Origin: Haloferax marisrubri
GTDB taxonomy: Archaea > Halobacteriota > Halobacteria > Halobacteriales > Haloferacaceae
Assembly: GCF_001469875.2 (NCBI RefSeq)
Contig: NZ_LOPW02000017.1
Span: 251,908 to 315,907, forward strand
Reading direction: 5' to 3'
Length of the DNA: 64,000 nt
Shown: in pieces, positions 42,564 through 50,500 of the stretch
Position numbering within the stretch: position 1 is the first letter of the stretch
Layout: each line of letters opens with the position of its first letter
The notes under the pieces: model-generated
What the model saw: the letters and a program-made list of their open reading frames with translations, nothing else
Told to the model about the DNA's origin: nothing
Databases searched by the model: none
Translations under genes and position numbers: made by a program

Positions 42564-44450
42564 TCAGATGGCCTTCAGCACGCCGTCCTGCGGCTCGTAG
42601 CACCGACCGCCGAGAAGCGCCTCTTGGATGGCGTCTTCGACCGCGCCGGGGTCCGCGCCGTACTCGTCGACGACGGCGGCGACAACCTCGTCGCGGGTCG
42701 CGCCGTCGCCCCCGTCGAGGTCGTCCATGGCGTCCACGACGACCGATTCGAGGTCGATGTCCTCGGCGGACTCGCCGGCGTCGGCCTCGGTCTCGTCGTC
42801 ACCGTCGGGCGTCGGCTCGGGTTCGGGTTCAGGCTCGGATTCCACGGCGGCGTCGGTCGCGGGCTCCGGTTCCAGCTCGGCCTCCGGGTCGGTGTCGGCG
42901 GGGTCGTCTTCGAGTTGCTCGGTGAGGTCGTCCGCGTCGGGCACGTCGATGTCCGCCTCGCCGGCGGGGTCGACGTCCGCGCCGGAGGTGAACTCCGTGC
43001 CGAACTCGGACTCGATTTCGGCCCGCTCGTCCTCGTCGAGTTCGTACATCCCGTCGGGATCGACCGAGTCGTCGGGGTCGGTGGACGCGGAGTCGGTCGA
43101 GTCGGTTCCCGCGTCGGTCGCCGCCTCGTCGACGCCGGCGGCCGACGCGTCAGCCTCGGGTTCGGTGTCGTCGAAACCGTCCTCGAAGTCGCCGAGCGTG
43201 CCGTCGTCGGAGCCGCCGAAGGTGTCGGTGTCGGCCGTATCCGCGTCGGTGGTGTCGTCTGCGAAGTCACCGAGCGCGCCGTCGTCGGCACCGGTATCGA
43301 AGTCGGGCTCCGAGTCGGTGTCGAACGAGTCGGACGCCGGTTCGGGTTCAGACGTGAGGTCGGGTTCCGCGGCGGGTTCCGGCTCTGCGTCAGGCTCGGG
43401 TTCCGCCACGGGTTCGGATTCGGCGTCGGCCGTCGTGGATGGCTCAGACGCCGGTTCCGGCTCGGACGCCTCCGGCTGGCTCTCGGTCGCGGCCGTCGTT
43501 TCGGCGGCGACTGGTTCGGGTTCGGGCTCGGGCTCGGATGCAGCCTCCGACTCGGAATCGGGTTCCGCGTCGGGCGTTGCGGCCGGTTCGGAATCGGATT
43601 CGGTCTCGAAAGCGTCCGATTCGGCCTCCGCCTCGGCCGCCTCAGCCTCCGGTTCGACGAGGTCGTCGCCGTCGTCAGCGTCCGTCTCGCTGACCTCGAT
43701 ATCGACGCTCTCGGCCGGTTCGAGGTCGAGTTCGGGGAGTGGGCCGAGGACCGCGTCGCCGCCGTCACCGGGGGCGACGTCGAGGCTGTCCACCTGGTCG
43801 CGGTCGCCCGCGACGAGTTCGAGCGCCTGCACGGCGACTTCGCGCAGGGCTTCGAGGTAGGTTCGGGTCGTCCCGTAGTGGTCGATGGCGCGGGGGACGC
43901 CCGCCGCGAGCGTCGAGTCCACGCCGCGGGCTTCGAGCGCGTGAGTCAGGTCGTCGCCGCGGTAGGACATCGACAGCGCCTCGTCGAACACCGCGATGCG
44001 GCGGAGCGTCGCCTCGGCGGCCGAGACGATCCAGCGGTCGCGCACGTCGGCGTCGACGGTGTTGACGCTCTCGGGGCGGACCGAGGAGTAGACCACGTCG
44101 GCGTCGTCCGGTTCGTACGTCCGGGCCTTGCCCGCGAGCGAGACGAACGCCGGGGGCGTCGCGCCGTCGAGGTAGGCCATCGGTTCCGGCTGGTACTGCC
44201 CGGCGTAGGTGACGAACGCGCCCGTCGGGTCCGCGATGCGCCCGCGGAGCACCTCGTCGTTGACGTGTTCGACCTCGGTGAGCACGCCCGCGACGAACGT
44301 CCGGTTGAGTCGCGCCCCGGTGGGCGTGACCACGTAGTTGGGCGCGCGCTCCTCGTCGCTCTCGGAGTACGACAGCGAGGCGTCGTCGAACTCGGCGGCG
44401 AAGACGCGGTAGGCGATTTCCCGCGTGCCGACGACCGGCGAGGCGCTCAT
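42564..44450 (-). CDS. rpap1: RPA-associated protein with an acidic repeat linker
   Basis: The protein has 628 residues. The N-terminal OB-fold-like domain (about 1-240: SASPVVGTREIAYRVFAAEF, then FVAGVLTEVEHVNDEVLRGRIADPTGAFVTYAG) is the RPA-associated protein module. From about 240 to 560 there is an extraordinarily acidic, Pro/Glu/Asp/Ser/Thr-rich low-complexity linker (EPEPEPEP and similar). The C-terminal 65 residues (RDEVVAAVVDEYGADPGAVEDAIQEALLGGRCYEPQDGVLKAI) form a winged-helix-like domain. ATGA overlap with rpa1 and a 4-bp gap to rpe make a single operon. Confidence 0.9.
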   Translation of the reverse strand: MSASPVVGTREIAYRVFAAEFDDASLSYSESDEERAPNYVVTPTGARLNRTFVAGVLTEVEHVNDEVLRGRIADPTGAFVTYAGQYQPEPMAYLDGATPPAFVSLAGKARTYEPDDADVVYSSVRPESVNTVDADVRDRWIVSAAEATLRRIAVFDEALSMSYRGDDLTHALEARGVDSTLAAGVPRAIDHYGTTRTYLEALREVAVQALELVAGDRDQVDSLDVAPGDGGDAVLGPLPELDLEPAESVDIEVSETDADDGDDLVEPEAEAAEAEAESDAFETESDSEPAATPDAEPDSESEAASEPEPEPEPVAAETTAATESQPEASEPEPASEPSTTADAESEPVAEPEPDAEPEPAAEPDLTSEPEPASDSFDTDSEPDFDTGADDGALGDFADDTTDADTADTDTFGGSDDGTLGDFEDGFDDTEPEADASAAGVDEAATDAGTDSTDSASTDPDDSVDPDGMYELDEDERAEIESEFGTEFTSGADVDPAGEADIDVPDADDLTEQLEDDPADTDPEAELEPEPATDAAVESEPEPEPEPTPDGDDETEADAGESAEDIDLESVVVDAMDDLDGGDGATRDEVVAAVVDEYGADPGAVEDAIQEALLGGRCYEPQDGVLKAI

Positions 44451-45730
44451 GCGCGCACCTCCGTGAGGAGGGCGGCCGCGCGTTCGGCTGGGTCGTCGTC
44501 AGTCTCCTCGAACTCGTCGGCTTCGAGGTTCGCGCCGTACTCGTCCACCGAGAGGTTCCCGCGGACGCGGTACTCGCGGCCGACGAGCGTGTCGGCGATG
44601 TCGTCGGCGACGACCTCTTTGTCCATCGCCTCGCGGGCGGCCTCCATCGCGTCGGCCATCGTCCCGCCGTAGATTTCCTCGGTGAGGTCGCGGTCGAGGA
44701 TGGCGGTCACCGTGCCGGTGCCGTCGTCGAGAATCGCCTTCACGCGCATGTCGTCCTCGCCGTCGACCTCGCCGTGCTGTCGGCACTGGCCGTTCTGGAC
44801 GACGCGGCTACAGTCGGGACAGCGTTCGATGAGCCCGGAGCCGTCGCGCACTTCGAGGACGTTCCCGAGCACTTCCACGTCGAACATCCCGCCGGCATCG
44901 ACGGCCTCGCCGATTTTCAGGCGGGGCGCGGAGTCGGTCACAGAAACGGGGTCGTCGAGGACCTCGAGCGTCGTGAACTCCGAGAGATTCACCTGCGGCA
45001 CGCCGCGGAACTCGCGGACGTACACGTCTGAGAGACGCAGGCTCGCGCCCTCTTTCACGTCGGGGCGCGGTGCCCAGTCGGTGAAGGGGAGCCGGCCGGT
45101 CTCGTCGGCGACGACGCCCGAGAGGATTGTCGTCTCGCCGTTGCGGCCGTCGATGGTTCGCGAATCGACTTCGAGGACGCGGACCTCGACGGTTCGGCCG
45201 CGGTCGCCGGCCTGGAGGTCGATGAGGTCGGCCTCGCCGCCGATGCGGTCGTCGTAGGGCGTCTCGACCGTTTCGGACTCCACGCCGACCGTCGAGGACG
45301 CGCCGATGTTCAGTTCGGGCTTGCCGTCCCACTCGCGGACGCCGGCGTTGCCGATGACGACGGAGTCGCCCGGTTCGAAGCCGAAATCCTGCCACGCGGT
45401 GTAGGAGATGACGCCGGACTCGTCTGCGAGTTCTCCCTCGCGGATGGTCTGTTCGTCGCCCTGATAGACGATAGAACGAGTCCCCACGGTGAGCACGCGG
45501 ACCGTCACGGAGACGTTGCCGCCGTCGGGGTCGATGTCGGCGATTCGCTTCGTCGAGGGCGCGCCGTCGCTCCCGCCGGAGCTTCCGCCGCCGTGTTTGC
45601 GGCGGACGCTCTGTTTCGCCTCGTCGATCGGGACGCTGTACTGCAGCAGGTTCTGCAGGTCGGATTTGACCTCCTCTTTGTCGACACCGAGGGCGGAGGC
45701 AAGCTCCTCGGCATGCTGGTCGAGTTCCAT
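44447..45730 (-). CDS. rpa1: Replication protein A, RPA1 (single-strand DNA-binding)
   Basis: The protein has 427 residues. It has an N-terminal helical domain and three OB-fold regions (about 70-165, 175-275 and 290-400) with repeated VRVLTVGTRSIVYQGDE-type strands (RVLEVDSRTIDGRNGETTILSG). A zinc finger CPDCSRVVQNGQCRQHG lies in the third. It binds single-stranded DNA in replication and repair. A TATA-like CTTTTTATCC (45751-45760) centred 27 bp before the ATG supports the start. It heads the rpa1-rpap1-rpe operon and shares a divergent promoter region with the gene at 45835. Confidence 0.93.
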   Translation of the reverse strand: MELDQHAEELASALGVDKEEVKSDLQNLLQYSVPIDEAKQSVRRKHGGGSSGGSDGAPSTKRIADIDPDGGNVSVTVRVLTVGTRSIVYQGDEQTIREGELADESGVISYTAWQDFGFEPGDSVVIGNAGVREWDGKPELNIGASSTVGVESETVETPYDDRIGGEADLIDLQAGDRGRTVEVRVLEVDSRTIDGRNGETTILSGVVADETGRLPFTDWAPRPDVKEGASLRLSDVYVREFRGVPQVNLSEFTTLEVLDDPVSVTDSAPRLKIGEAVDAGGMFDVEVLGNVLEVRDGSGLIERCPDCSRVVQNGQCRQHGEVDGEDDMRVKAILDDGTGTVTAILDRDLTEEIYGGTMADAMEAAREAMDKEVVADDIADTLVGREYRVRGNLSVDEYGANLEADEFEETDDDPAERAAALLTEVRA

Positions 45731-45771
45731 CGAGTCGGGATTCGCCCCCGTCGGATAAAAAGTGTTGCCGG

Positions 45772-45795
45772 GCGGCCGGGCGGGCGACCGGCCGC
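45772..45795. promoter_or_regulatory. Inverted repeat midway between the divergent rpa1 and 45835 promoters
   Basis: GCGGCCGG and CCGGCCGC are perfect 8-bp arms with an 8-bp spacer. The centre is about 27 bp from the rpa1 TATA box and about 25 bp from the TATA-like CACTAAGTGC (45804-45813) of the gene on the plus strand. The symmetrical placement suits a shared operator. The high GC content makes such a repeat less rare than it would be elsewhere. Confidence 0.45.
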
Positions 45796-45834
45796 GGGCG
45801 AATCACTAAGTGCTCGCGTGCCAGTTGGACTCGT

Positions 45835-46212
45835 ATGTCGAACGACGAGGCCCCGGACGCCGGCGACGCCGACGAGGAGGTCTCCTTCTCCGTGACTATC
45901 GAGGACGGCTGGACGACCATCGTGATGGAAGGCGACAAGGACACCGCGGTCGTCGTCCGCTCCGCGTCCGGCGAGCGAATCTACCTGCCGCCGGAGGGCT
46001 TCGACGCCGAGGCGGCGGCCGACAGCGCGTATCAGTCGTCGGACAGCCCCTACCAGTCGGCGTACGACTCGCCGTACCAGTCGGTCCAGACCGACGACTC
46101 GCCGTATCAGTCCGCCCGTGGCACGATGCCGCGAGAAGGGATGGTTCCGACCCGCGGTGGCTACCGGATTCGCCACCCCGAACCGGTGACCGACGTGCGC
46201 CTTCTCCGCTGA
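45835..46212 (+). CDS. Uncharacterised protein with YQS repeats
   Basis: The protein has 125 residues. Residues about 15-60 form a compact strand-rich domain (VSFSVTIEDGWTTIVMEGDKDTAVVVRSASGERIYLPPEGF). The region from about 63 to 95 has four copies of a short motif ending in YQS (SAYQS, SPYQS, SPYQS, SPYQS) separated by 4-7 residues. The C-terminus is basic. The gene is divergent from rpa1 across a shared inverted repeat. No known family is certain (possibly a halobacterial DUF7510-type). The repeats may bind a partner or be modified on Tyr/Ser. Confidence 0.65.
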   Translation: MSNDEAPDAGDADEEVSFSVTIEDGWTTIVMEGDKDTAVVVRSASGERIYLPPEGFDAEAAADSAYQSSDSPYQSAYDSPYQSVQTDDSPYQSARGTMPREGMVPTRGGYRIRHPEPVTDVRLLR

Positions 46213-46283
46213 GCGCGGGCCGCCCGCGAGTGCCGACCGCCGAGTGCCGACTTTTCGCTTCGATGCCGCCCGCGTAGTTCCGT

Positions 46284-47411
46284 TCAGTTCGCGTCCGACT
46301 CGGCGGCGTCCGCGTCCCCGGCTTCGACTTCGTTTTCCGGACCGGCAGAGACGTCGGCGTCCCCGTCGAGGATGCTGTGGTAGTAGTCCACCGTCTCGTC
46401 GACGACCCGGTCCCACGTGTACGGTTCGTACTCGGGTTCTCCCTCCAACGAGAGGCCGTACTCGATGCCGTCGGCGATGGAGCGCGAGTCGGGTTCGACC
46501 TCGATGACGCAGTCGTCGGGGAGGACCTCCGCCGCGCCGCTCTCGGTGGCGACGACGCGGGTGCCCGTCGAGAGCGCCTCGACGATGGTGATGCCGAACG
46601 GCTCGGACAGCGACGGCGAGACGAACAGGTCCGCGGAGGCGTAGTAGTCGCCGAGCGCCTCCTCGGGGACGTAGCCGGCCCACTTGATGCGGTCTTCGAC
46701 GCCGAGCAGTTCGGCGAAGCGCTTGAGTTGGGCGGTGAGGTGGCCCGACCCGCCCATGACGAGCGTCACGTCGTCGCGGGCGAGTTTCTCCATCGCGTAG
46801 ACGAGATGCGAGATGCCCTTCTGGTCGGTGTGGCGGCCGACGAAGAACAGCATCTTCCCGTCGATGCCGAGTTCCTCCTTGAGGTCGCGACCCGTCGTCT
46901 CGCACTCGGAAAAGCCGTTGTAGATGACGTGGCAGTCGCCGCCGTACTCCCGTTTGACCTTGTCGGCGAGGAGTTCGCTCACCGCGAGCAGGTGGTCACA
47001 GCGCTCGGCGATGCGGCGCTCGGTCTCGACTTCCCGCTGCGGCGGGTCGATGTTGCGGTCAGACGAAAGCGAGTGGAACGTCGTCACCCACTCCACGTCC
47101 TCGTTGTTCGACTTCGCGCGCGACCCCGGTCCGTAGCCGAACCAGTCGTGCGTGTGGACGATGTCGGCGTCGGCGGCGCGCTCCGCGAACGTCTGTCCCA
47201 GCCGACCGATTCGGGTGATGATGTCACCCTCGCCCGTCGGGACACCCACGATTCCCTCGCGGTCCGGCGCGTACTCCGCGGGGAGCACGAGTTCGATGTC
47301 AACGTCCTCGCGGTCTTCGAGTCGCTCGAACATCTCGCCGACGTGCGTGTCGAGCCCGCCGCTGACGTTCGGCGGAAACCCCCACCCCAGCATCAGGACC
47401 TTGGCAGTCAT
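46284..47411 (-). CDS. Glycosyltransferase family 4-like protein
   Basis: The protein has 375 residues. The N-terminal Rossmann half (VLMLGWGFPPNVSGGLDTHVGEMFERLED, HTHDWFGYGPG) and the C-terminal half (FFVGRHTDQKGISHLVYAMEKLA, SPSLSEPFGITIVEALSTGTRVVATESGAAEVL) match the GT-B retaining glycosyltransferases, with the Glu of EPFG near the donor phosphate. The substrate is unknown; candidates are polysaccharide or glycoprotein synthesis. ATG 47411 is 7 bp after the predicted start for a TATA-like TTAAATAG at 47438-47446. The final 30 residues are acidic and disordered. Confidence 0.87.
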   Translation of the reverse strand: MTAKVLMLGWGFPPNVSGGLDTHVGEMFERLEDREDVDIELVLPAEYAPDREGIVGVPTGEGDIITRIGRLGQTFAERAADADIVHTHDWFGYGPGSRAKSNNEDVEWVTTFHSLSSDRNIDPPQREVETERRIAERCDHLLAVSELLADKVKREYGGDCHVIYNGFSECETTGRDLKEELGIDGKMLFFVGRHTDQKGISHLVYAMEKLARDDVTLVMGGSGHLTAQLKRFAELLGVEDRIKWAGYVPEEALGDYYASADLFVSPSLSEPFGITIVEALSTGTRVVATESGAAEVLPDDCVIEVEPDSRSIADGIEYGLSLEGEPEYEPYTWDRVVDETVDYYHSILDGDADVSAGPENEVEAGDADAAESDAN

Positions 47412-47513
47412 AGATGACACAATGTACCACAGAGGCCTATTTAATTCCTGTCCGGCAATACTGTGACGACACCTCACCGAAAGGCGTTTTCGCCGCGGCG
47501 ACGACCCGCGAGT

Positions 47514-48173
47514 ATGCACGTCCACGTCAACGCCGCCGCGAGCCTCGACGGCAAGTTCTCGTCTCGCCGCCGCGAGCAGGTGATGATAAGCGGCGACGAC
47601 GACTTCGCCCGCGTGGACGAGATTCGCGCGGCCGCCGACGCCGTCGCCGTCGGGGTCGGGACCGTCCTCGCCGACGACCCGCACCTCACGCTCGACGCCC
47701 CGGACCTCGTCGCGGCCCGCGAGAACCGGGGCGACCCGTCGCACCCCGCCCGCGTCGTCGCCGACTCGCGCGCCCGGACCCCGACCGACGCCCGGATTCT
47801 GGACGACGTAGCGACGACGTACGTGCTCGTCTCCGAGGCCGCGCCGGCCGACCGCCGCGAGGCGCTCGAATCCGCCGGCGCGGAACTCGTCGTCGCGGGC
47901 GCGGAGCGGGTGTCGCTCCCCGACGCCTTCGATGCGCTCGAAACCCGTGGCATCGACCGGCTCATGGTGGAGGGCGGTGGGGAACTCATCTTCTCGCTGT
48001 TCGAGGCCGGCCTCGTCGACGAACTCACCCTCTACGTCGGCTCGATGGTCATCGGCGGCCGCGACGCGCCGACGCTCGCCGACGGCGAGGGCTTCGTCAC
48101 CGACTTCCCCAGACTGTCGCTCCGCGACGTGGAGCGGGTCGACGACGGGGTGCTCCTTACGTACGACTGCTGA
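47514..48173 (+). CDS. arfC: 2,5-diamino-6-(ribosylamino)pyrimidinone phosphate reductase (ArfC/RibD-C type)
   Basis: The protein has 219 residues. Archaeal RibD C-terminal-type reductases act in riboflavin/F420 precursor synthesis, reducing the ribosyl side chain with NADPH. Conserved stretches are HVNAAASLDGKFSSRRREQVMISGDDDFARVDEIRAAADAVAVGVGTVLADDP at the N-terminus and IDRLMVEGGGELIFSLFEAGLVDELTLYV at the C-terminus (dinucleotide-binding GGGEL). The ATG at 47514 begins the conserved part. It is divergent from the glycosyltransferase gene with a common gap. Confidence 0.9.
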   Translation: MHVHVNAAASLDGKFSSRRREQVMISGDDDFARVDEIRAAADAVAVGVGTVLADDPHLTLDAPDLVAARENRGDPSHPARVVADSRARTPTDARILDDVATTYVLVSEAAPADRREALESAGAELVVAGAERVSLPDAFDALETRGIDRLMVEGGGELIFSLFEAGLVDELTLYVGSMVIGGRDAPTLADGEGFVTDFPRLSLRDVERVDDGVLLTYDC

Positions 48174-48284
48174 GCCTCGACTCCCGAATCCGGCCGTTTT
48201 CGCCGCGAACGCGGAGTTTCGCGGTCGTGCACCGACACGCAAACAGGCGCAATGGGTAAGAGTGTCGCGCCGATACGTGGTGGT

Positions 48285-48620
48285 ATGAGCACTCCGAAGA
48301 CAACCGATGCGCCCGTCCACGTCGAGAGTTCGGACCACCTCGACGAACTCATCGCCGACAACGCGGTCGTCCTCGTGGACTACCACGCCGAGTGGTGCGG
48401 CCCCTGTAAGATGCTCGAACCCACCGTGGAGGAAATCGCCGAGGAGACCGACGCCGTCGTCGCCAAGGTCGATATTGACGAACTCCAAGAGCTGGCCCGC
48501 GAGCAGGGGATTCGCAGCGTCCCGACCCTGCAGTTCTACGCCGGCGGCGAGCAGGTCAAAGAGGTCATCGGCGTCCAGAGCAAAGAGGACCTCGTCGACA
48601 TCATCGACGCCGCCGCGTAA
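48285..48620 (+). CDS. trxA: Thioredoxin
   Basis: The protein has 111 residues from ATG 48285 (an alternative in-frame ATG at 48252 would add 11 unconserved residues). The active site is EWCGPCKML, and the cis-proline loop is RSVPTLQFYAGGE. The fold is complete. It reduces disulfides in the cytoplasm, usually with a thioredoxin reductase encoded elsewhere. No operon partner is seen. Confidence 0.93.
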   Translation: MSTPKTTDAPVHVESSDHLDELIADNAVVLVDYHAEWCGPCKMLEPTVEEIAEETDAVVAKVDIDELQELAREQGIRSVPTLQFYAGGEQVKEVIGVQSKEDLVDIIDAAA

Positions 48621-48746
48621 GCCGGCGTCCGCTCCGCTCGGTCCTATTCTCCGTTTTTCTCTCACGGCGAGCGACGGTGCGGCGCGCGCTCGCGGCGGCG
48701 GCGCTCGTGGGGATGAGTCGGTCGAAAAGCGATGTCAGAAGACGGC

Positions 48747-49061
48747 TCAGAAGGGCGCGTCGGACACGTCGGGTTCGAGCCCCGCGCCCGAGTCGTCGTC
48801 GTAGAAGCCGCCGGTCGAGGCGTGAACCGCGTCTATCTCCTCGAACTCGGCGACCATGCGCGACTTCAGCGCCTGAATCGTCATCGGCGAGATGCCGCAT
48901 CCTGAACACGCGCCGGTGAGGGAAATCCACACCTCGCCGGTCTCCTTGTCGATGGCCTCGATACCCGCGTCGCCGCCGTGCATCTCGATTTGGGGGAAGT
49001 TCCGCCGCATGAACAGGTCGAGCCGTTCTTCGAGGGACTTCTCCGACGCCTGCGAACTCAT
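48747..49061 (-). CDS. NifU-like iron-sulfur scaffold domain protein
   Basis: The protein has 104 residues, corresponding to the C-terminal NifU domain only. The pattern [41 protein letters not shown] includes the conserved CxxC (CSGC) that carries the cluster. It probably transfers iron-sulfur clusters to apoproteins. A TATA-like TCGTTATGC at 49088-49096 and ATG 49061 fit a near-leaderless start. The gene diverges from SBDS, which begins 124 bp away. Confidence 0.88.
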   Translation of the reverse strand: MSSQASEKSLEERLDLFMRRNFPQIEMHGGDAGIEAIDKETGEVWISLTGACSGCGISPMTIQALKSRMVAEFEEIDAVHASTGGFYDDDSGAGLEPDVSDAPF

Positions 49062-49185
49062 ACGGAGACGTGGGGTGCGGGCGAGCATAACGATTGCTCC
49101 GAACGAGGTCGCGGCGAATTTCGCGAGACGCTGTCGGGGAGTCGGTCGGCGAGGGCTTTTTACCACGGAGAGAGTATCGGAACCT

Positions 49186-49902
49186 ATGATTTCACTCGAC
49201 GAGGCAGTCACGGCCCGCCTGGAATCTCACGGCGCGCGGTTCGAGGTGCTCATCGACCCCGACGCGGCGCTTTCGATAAAGCGCGGTGAGTTCGACGGTG
49301 ACCTCGAGGAGGTCATCGCCGCCGAGGACGTGTTCGAGGACGCCTCCCGCGGCGACCGCCCCGCCGAGAACGACCTCGAGAAGGTCTTCGGAACGACCGA
49401 CCCGATGGAGATAATCCCCGAGGTCGTCAAGAAAGGGGAGATTCAGATTACGGCCGAACAGCGCCGCGAGATGCAAGAACAAAAGCGCAAGTCGCTCATC
49501 AACCGCATCGCCCGCAACGCGGTCAACCCGCAGATGAACGACTCGCCGCACCCGCCGGAGCGAATCGAGCGCGCGCTCGAAGAGGCCGGCTTCAAAATCG
49601 ACCCGATGGAACCCGTCGAGTCGCAGGTCGACGACGCGCTCGACGCGCTCCGACCCGTGTTGCCCATCAAGTTCGCCGAGGTCACCGTCGCCGTCCAACT
49701 CCCGGCCGAGTACGCCGGGAGCGGGCAGGCGCAGATTCGGAGCTACGGCGACCTCGAACGCGAGGAGTGGCAGAGCGACGGCTCGTGGGTCGGCGTCATC
49801 ACGTTCCCCGCGGGGATGCAAAACGACTTCTACGACAAGGTGAACAACATCACGAGCGGCACGGCCGAGACGCGCATCGTCAAGGACGAAGACGAACTCT
49901 GA
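49186..49902 (+). CDS. sbds: Ribosome maturation protein SBDS/Sdo1 homologue
   Basis: The protein has 238 residues. The N-terminal FYSH domain ([27 protein letters not shown]), a linker with [25 protein letters not shown], the helical middle domain ([31 protein letters not shown]) and the C-terminal ferredoxin-like domain are in order. Sdo1 works with EF-2-like proteins in 50S maturation. TATA-like CTTTTTA (49156-49162) is 27 bp before ATG 49186, supporting this leaderless start. Confidence 0.93.
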   Translation: MISLDEAVTARLESHGARFEVLIDPDAALSIKRGEFDGDLEEVIAAEDVFEDASRGDRPAENDLEKVFGTTDPMEIIPEVVKKGEIQITAEQRREMQEQKRKSLINRIARNAVNPQMNDSPHPPERIERALEEAGFKIDPMEPVESQVDDALDALRPVLPIKFAEVTVAVQLPAEYAGSGQAQIRSYGDLEREEWQSDGSWVGVITFPAGMQNDFYDKVNNITSGTAETRIVKDEDEL

Positions 49903-49926
49903 GGCGGTCGGCACGCAGTCGCGCGG

Positions 49927-50256
49927 TTATCCCTTCTTGAAGCCGACGAGGAAGCCGCCGGAGAAGCCGGCGGAGATAGACAGCGTCGAGAGAACCGTCG
50001 AAATCCAGTCCGGCGGCGCGCCGGTCGCGGCGTCCTGCGTGGCGCTCACGAGGCCGCCGGTGAGACGCTCCCAGTCGACGGTGATGATGCCCCGCGATTC
50101 GAGGAACTTGAACACGGCGAGTTCGAGGCCGACGATGACGGCGATGAGTTTCGCGATTTTCTTGGCCGCGAAGCCGATGATGCCGCCGATGACGGCCCCG
50201 CTCCCGAACTCGATGCCGAGCTGCTGCGGGTCGATGCTCAGTTGTAAGGGGTCCAT
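49927..50256 (-). CDS. FUN14-family membrane protein
   Basis: The protein has 109 residues. Two hydrophobic spans are in the central part (FGSGAVIGGIIGFAAKKIAKLIAVIVGLELAVFKFLE) and at the C-terminus (ISAGFSGGFLVGFKKG), with GFxxGY-like glycine patterns typical of FUN14. The start at 50256 is 27 bp after a TATA-like CACTTATACC (50278-50288). The biochemical role in archaea is unknown. Confidence 0.82.
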   Translation of the reverse strand: MDPLQLSIDPQQLGIEFGSGAVIGGIIGFAAKKIAKLIAVIVGLELAVFKFLESRGIITVDWERLTGGLVSATQDAATGAPPDWISTVLSTLSISAGFSGGFLVGFKKG

Positions 50257-50423
50257 ACGGCGAACATCCCGCCCGTCGGTATAAGTGATTTGTGGGGAGA
50301 CTGTCGTCGTCACCGAACTGTCAGGTCGCGCCCGGGCAACCTACAAGAGTCCCGGCGTCCAAACGCGGCCATGGAACGGGAGGTGACGGGACGCCATCTC
50401 GACGCGTGACCCCGGCCGAGCGG

Positions 50424-50432
50424 GGCTTAAGT
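50424..50432 (+). promoter_or_regulatory. Promoter of hflX with leader
   Basis: GGCTTAAGTG is a TATA-like element centred at 50429. It predicts transcription near 50456, leaving a leader of about 40 nt. A Shine-Dalgarno-like GAGGTG (50486-50491) lies 5 bp before the hflX ATG at 50497, unusual among the mostly leaderless genes here. Confidence 0.5.
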
Positions 50433-50461
50433 GCCTCCGGCGGCTAGTACCGACTGACACA

Positions 50462-50500
50462 GTGCAGGCTACGTACCCCACAATCGAGGTGCGGCGATGA
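50462..50500 (+). CDS. Possible 12-residue leader ORF before hflX
   Basis: GTG 50462 opens MQATYPTIEVRR with the stop TGA at 50498-50500. It begins about 6 bp after the predicted transcription start. Its stop overlaps the ATG of hflX (ATGA). Its role could be translational coupling; it may equally be chance. Confidence 0.25.
   Translation: MQATYPTIEVRR

Noticed and set aside
50311-50423. A 12-codon frame at ATG 50371 in the FUN14-hflX gap
   Set aside because: It has only a poor TATA-like word at the right distance and no overlap with the next gene.
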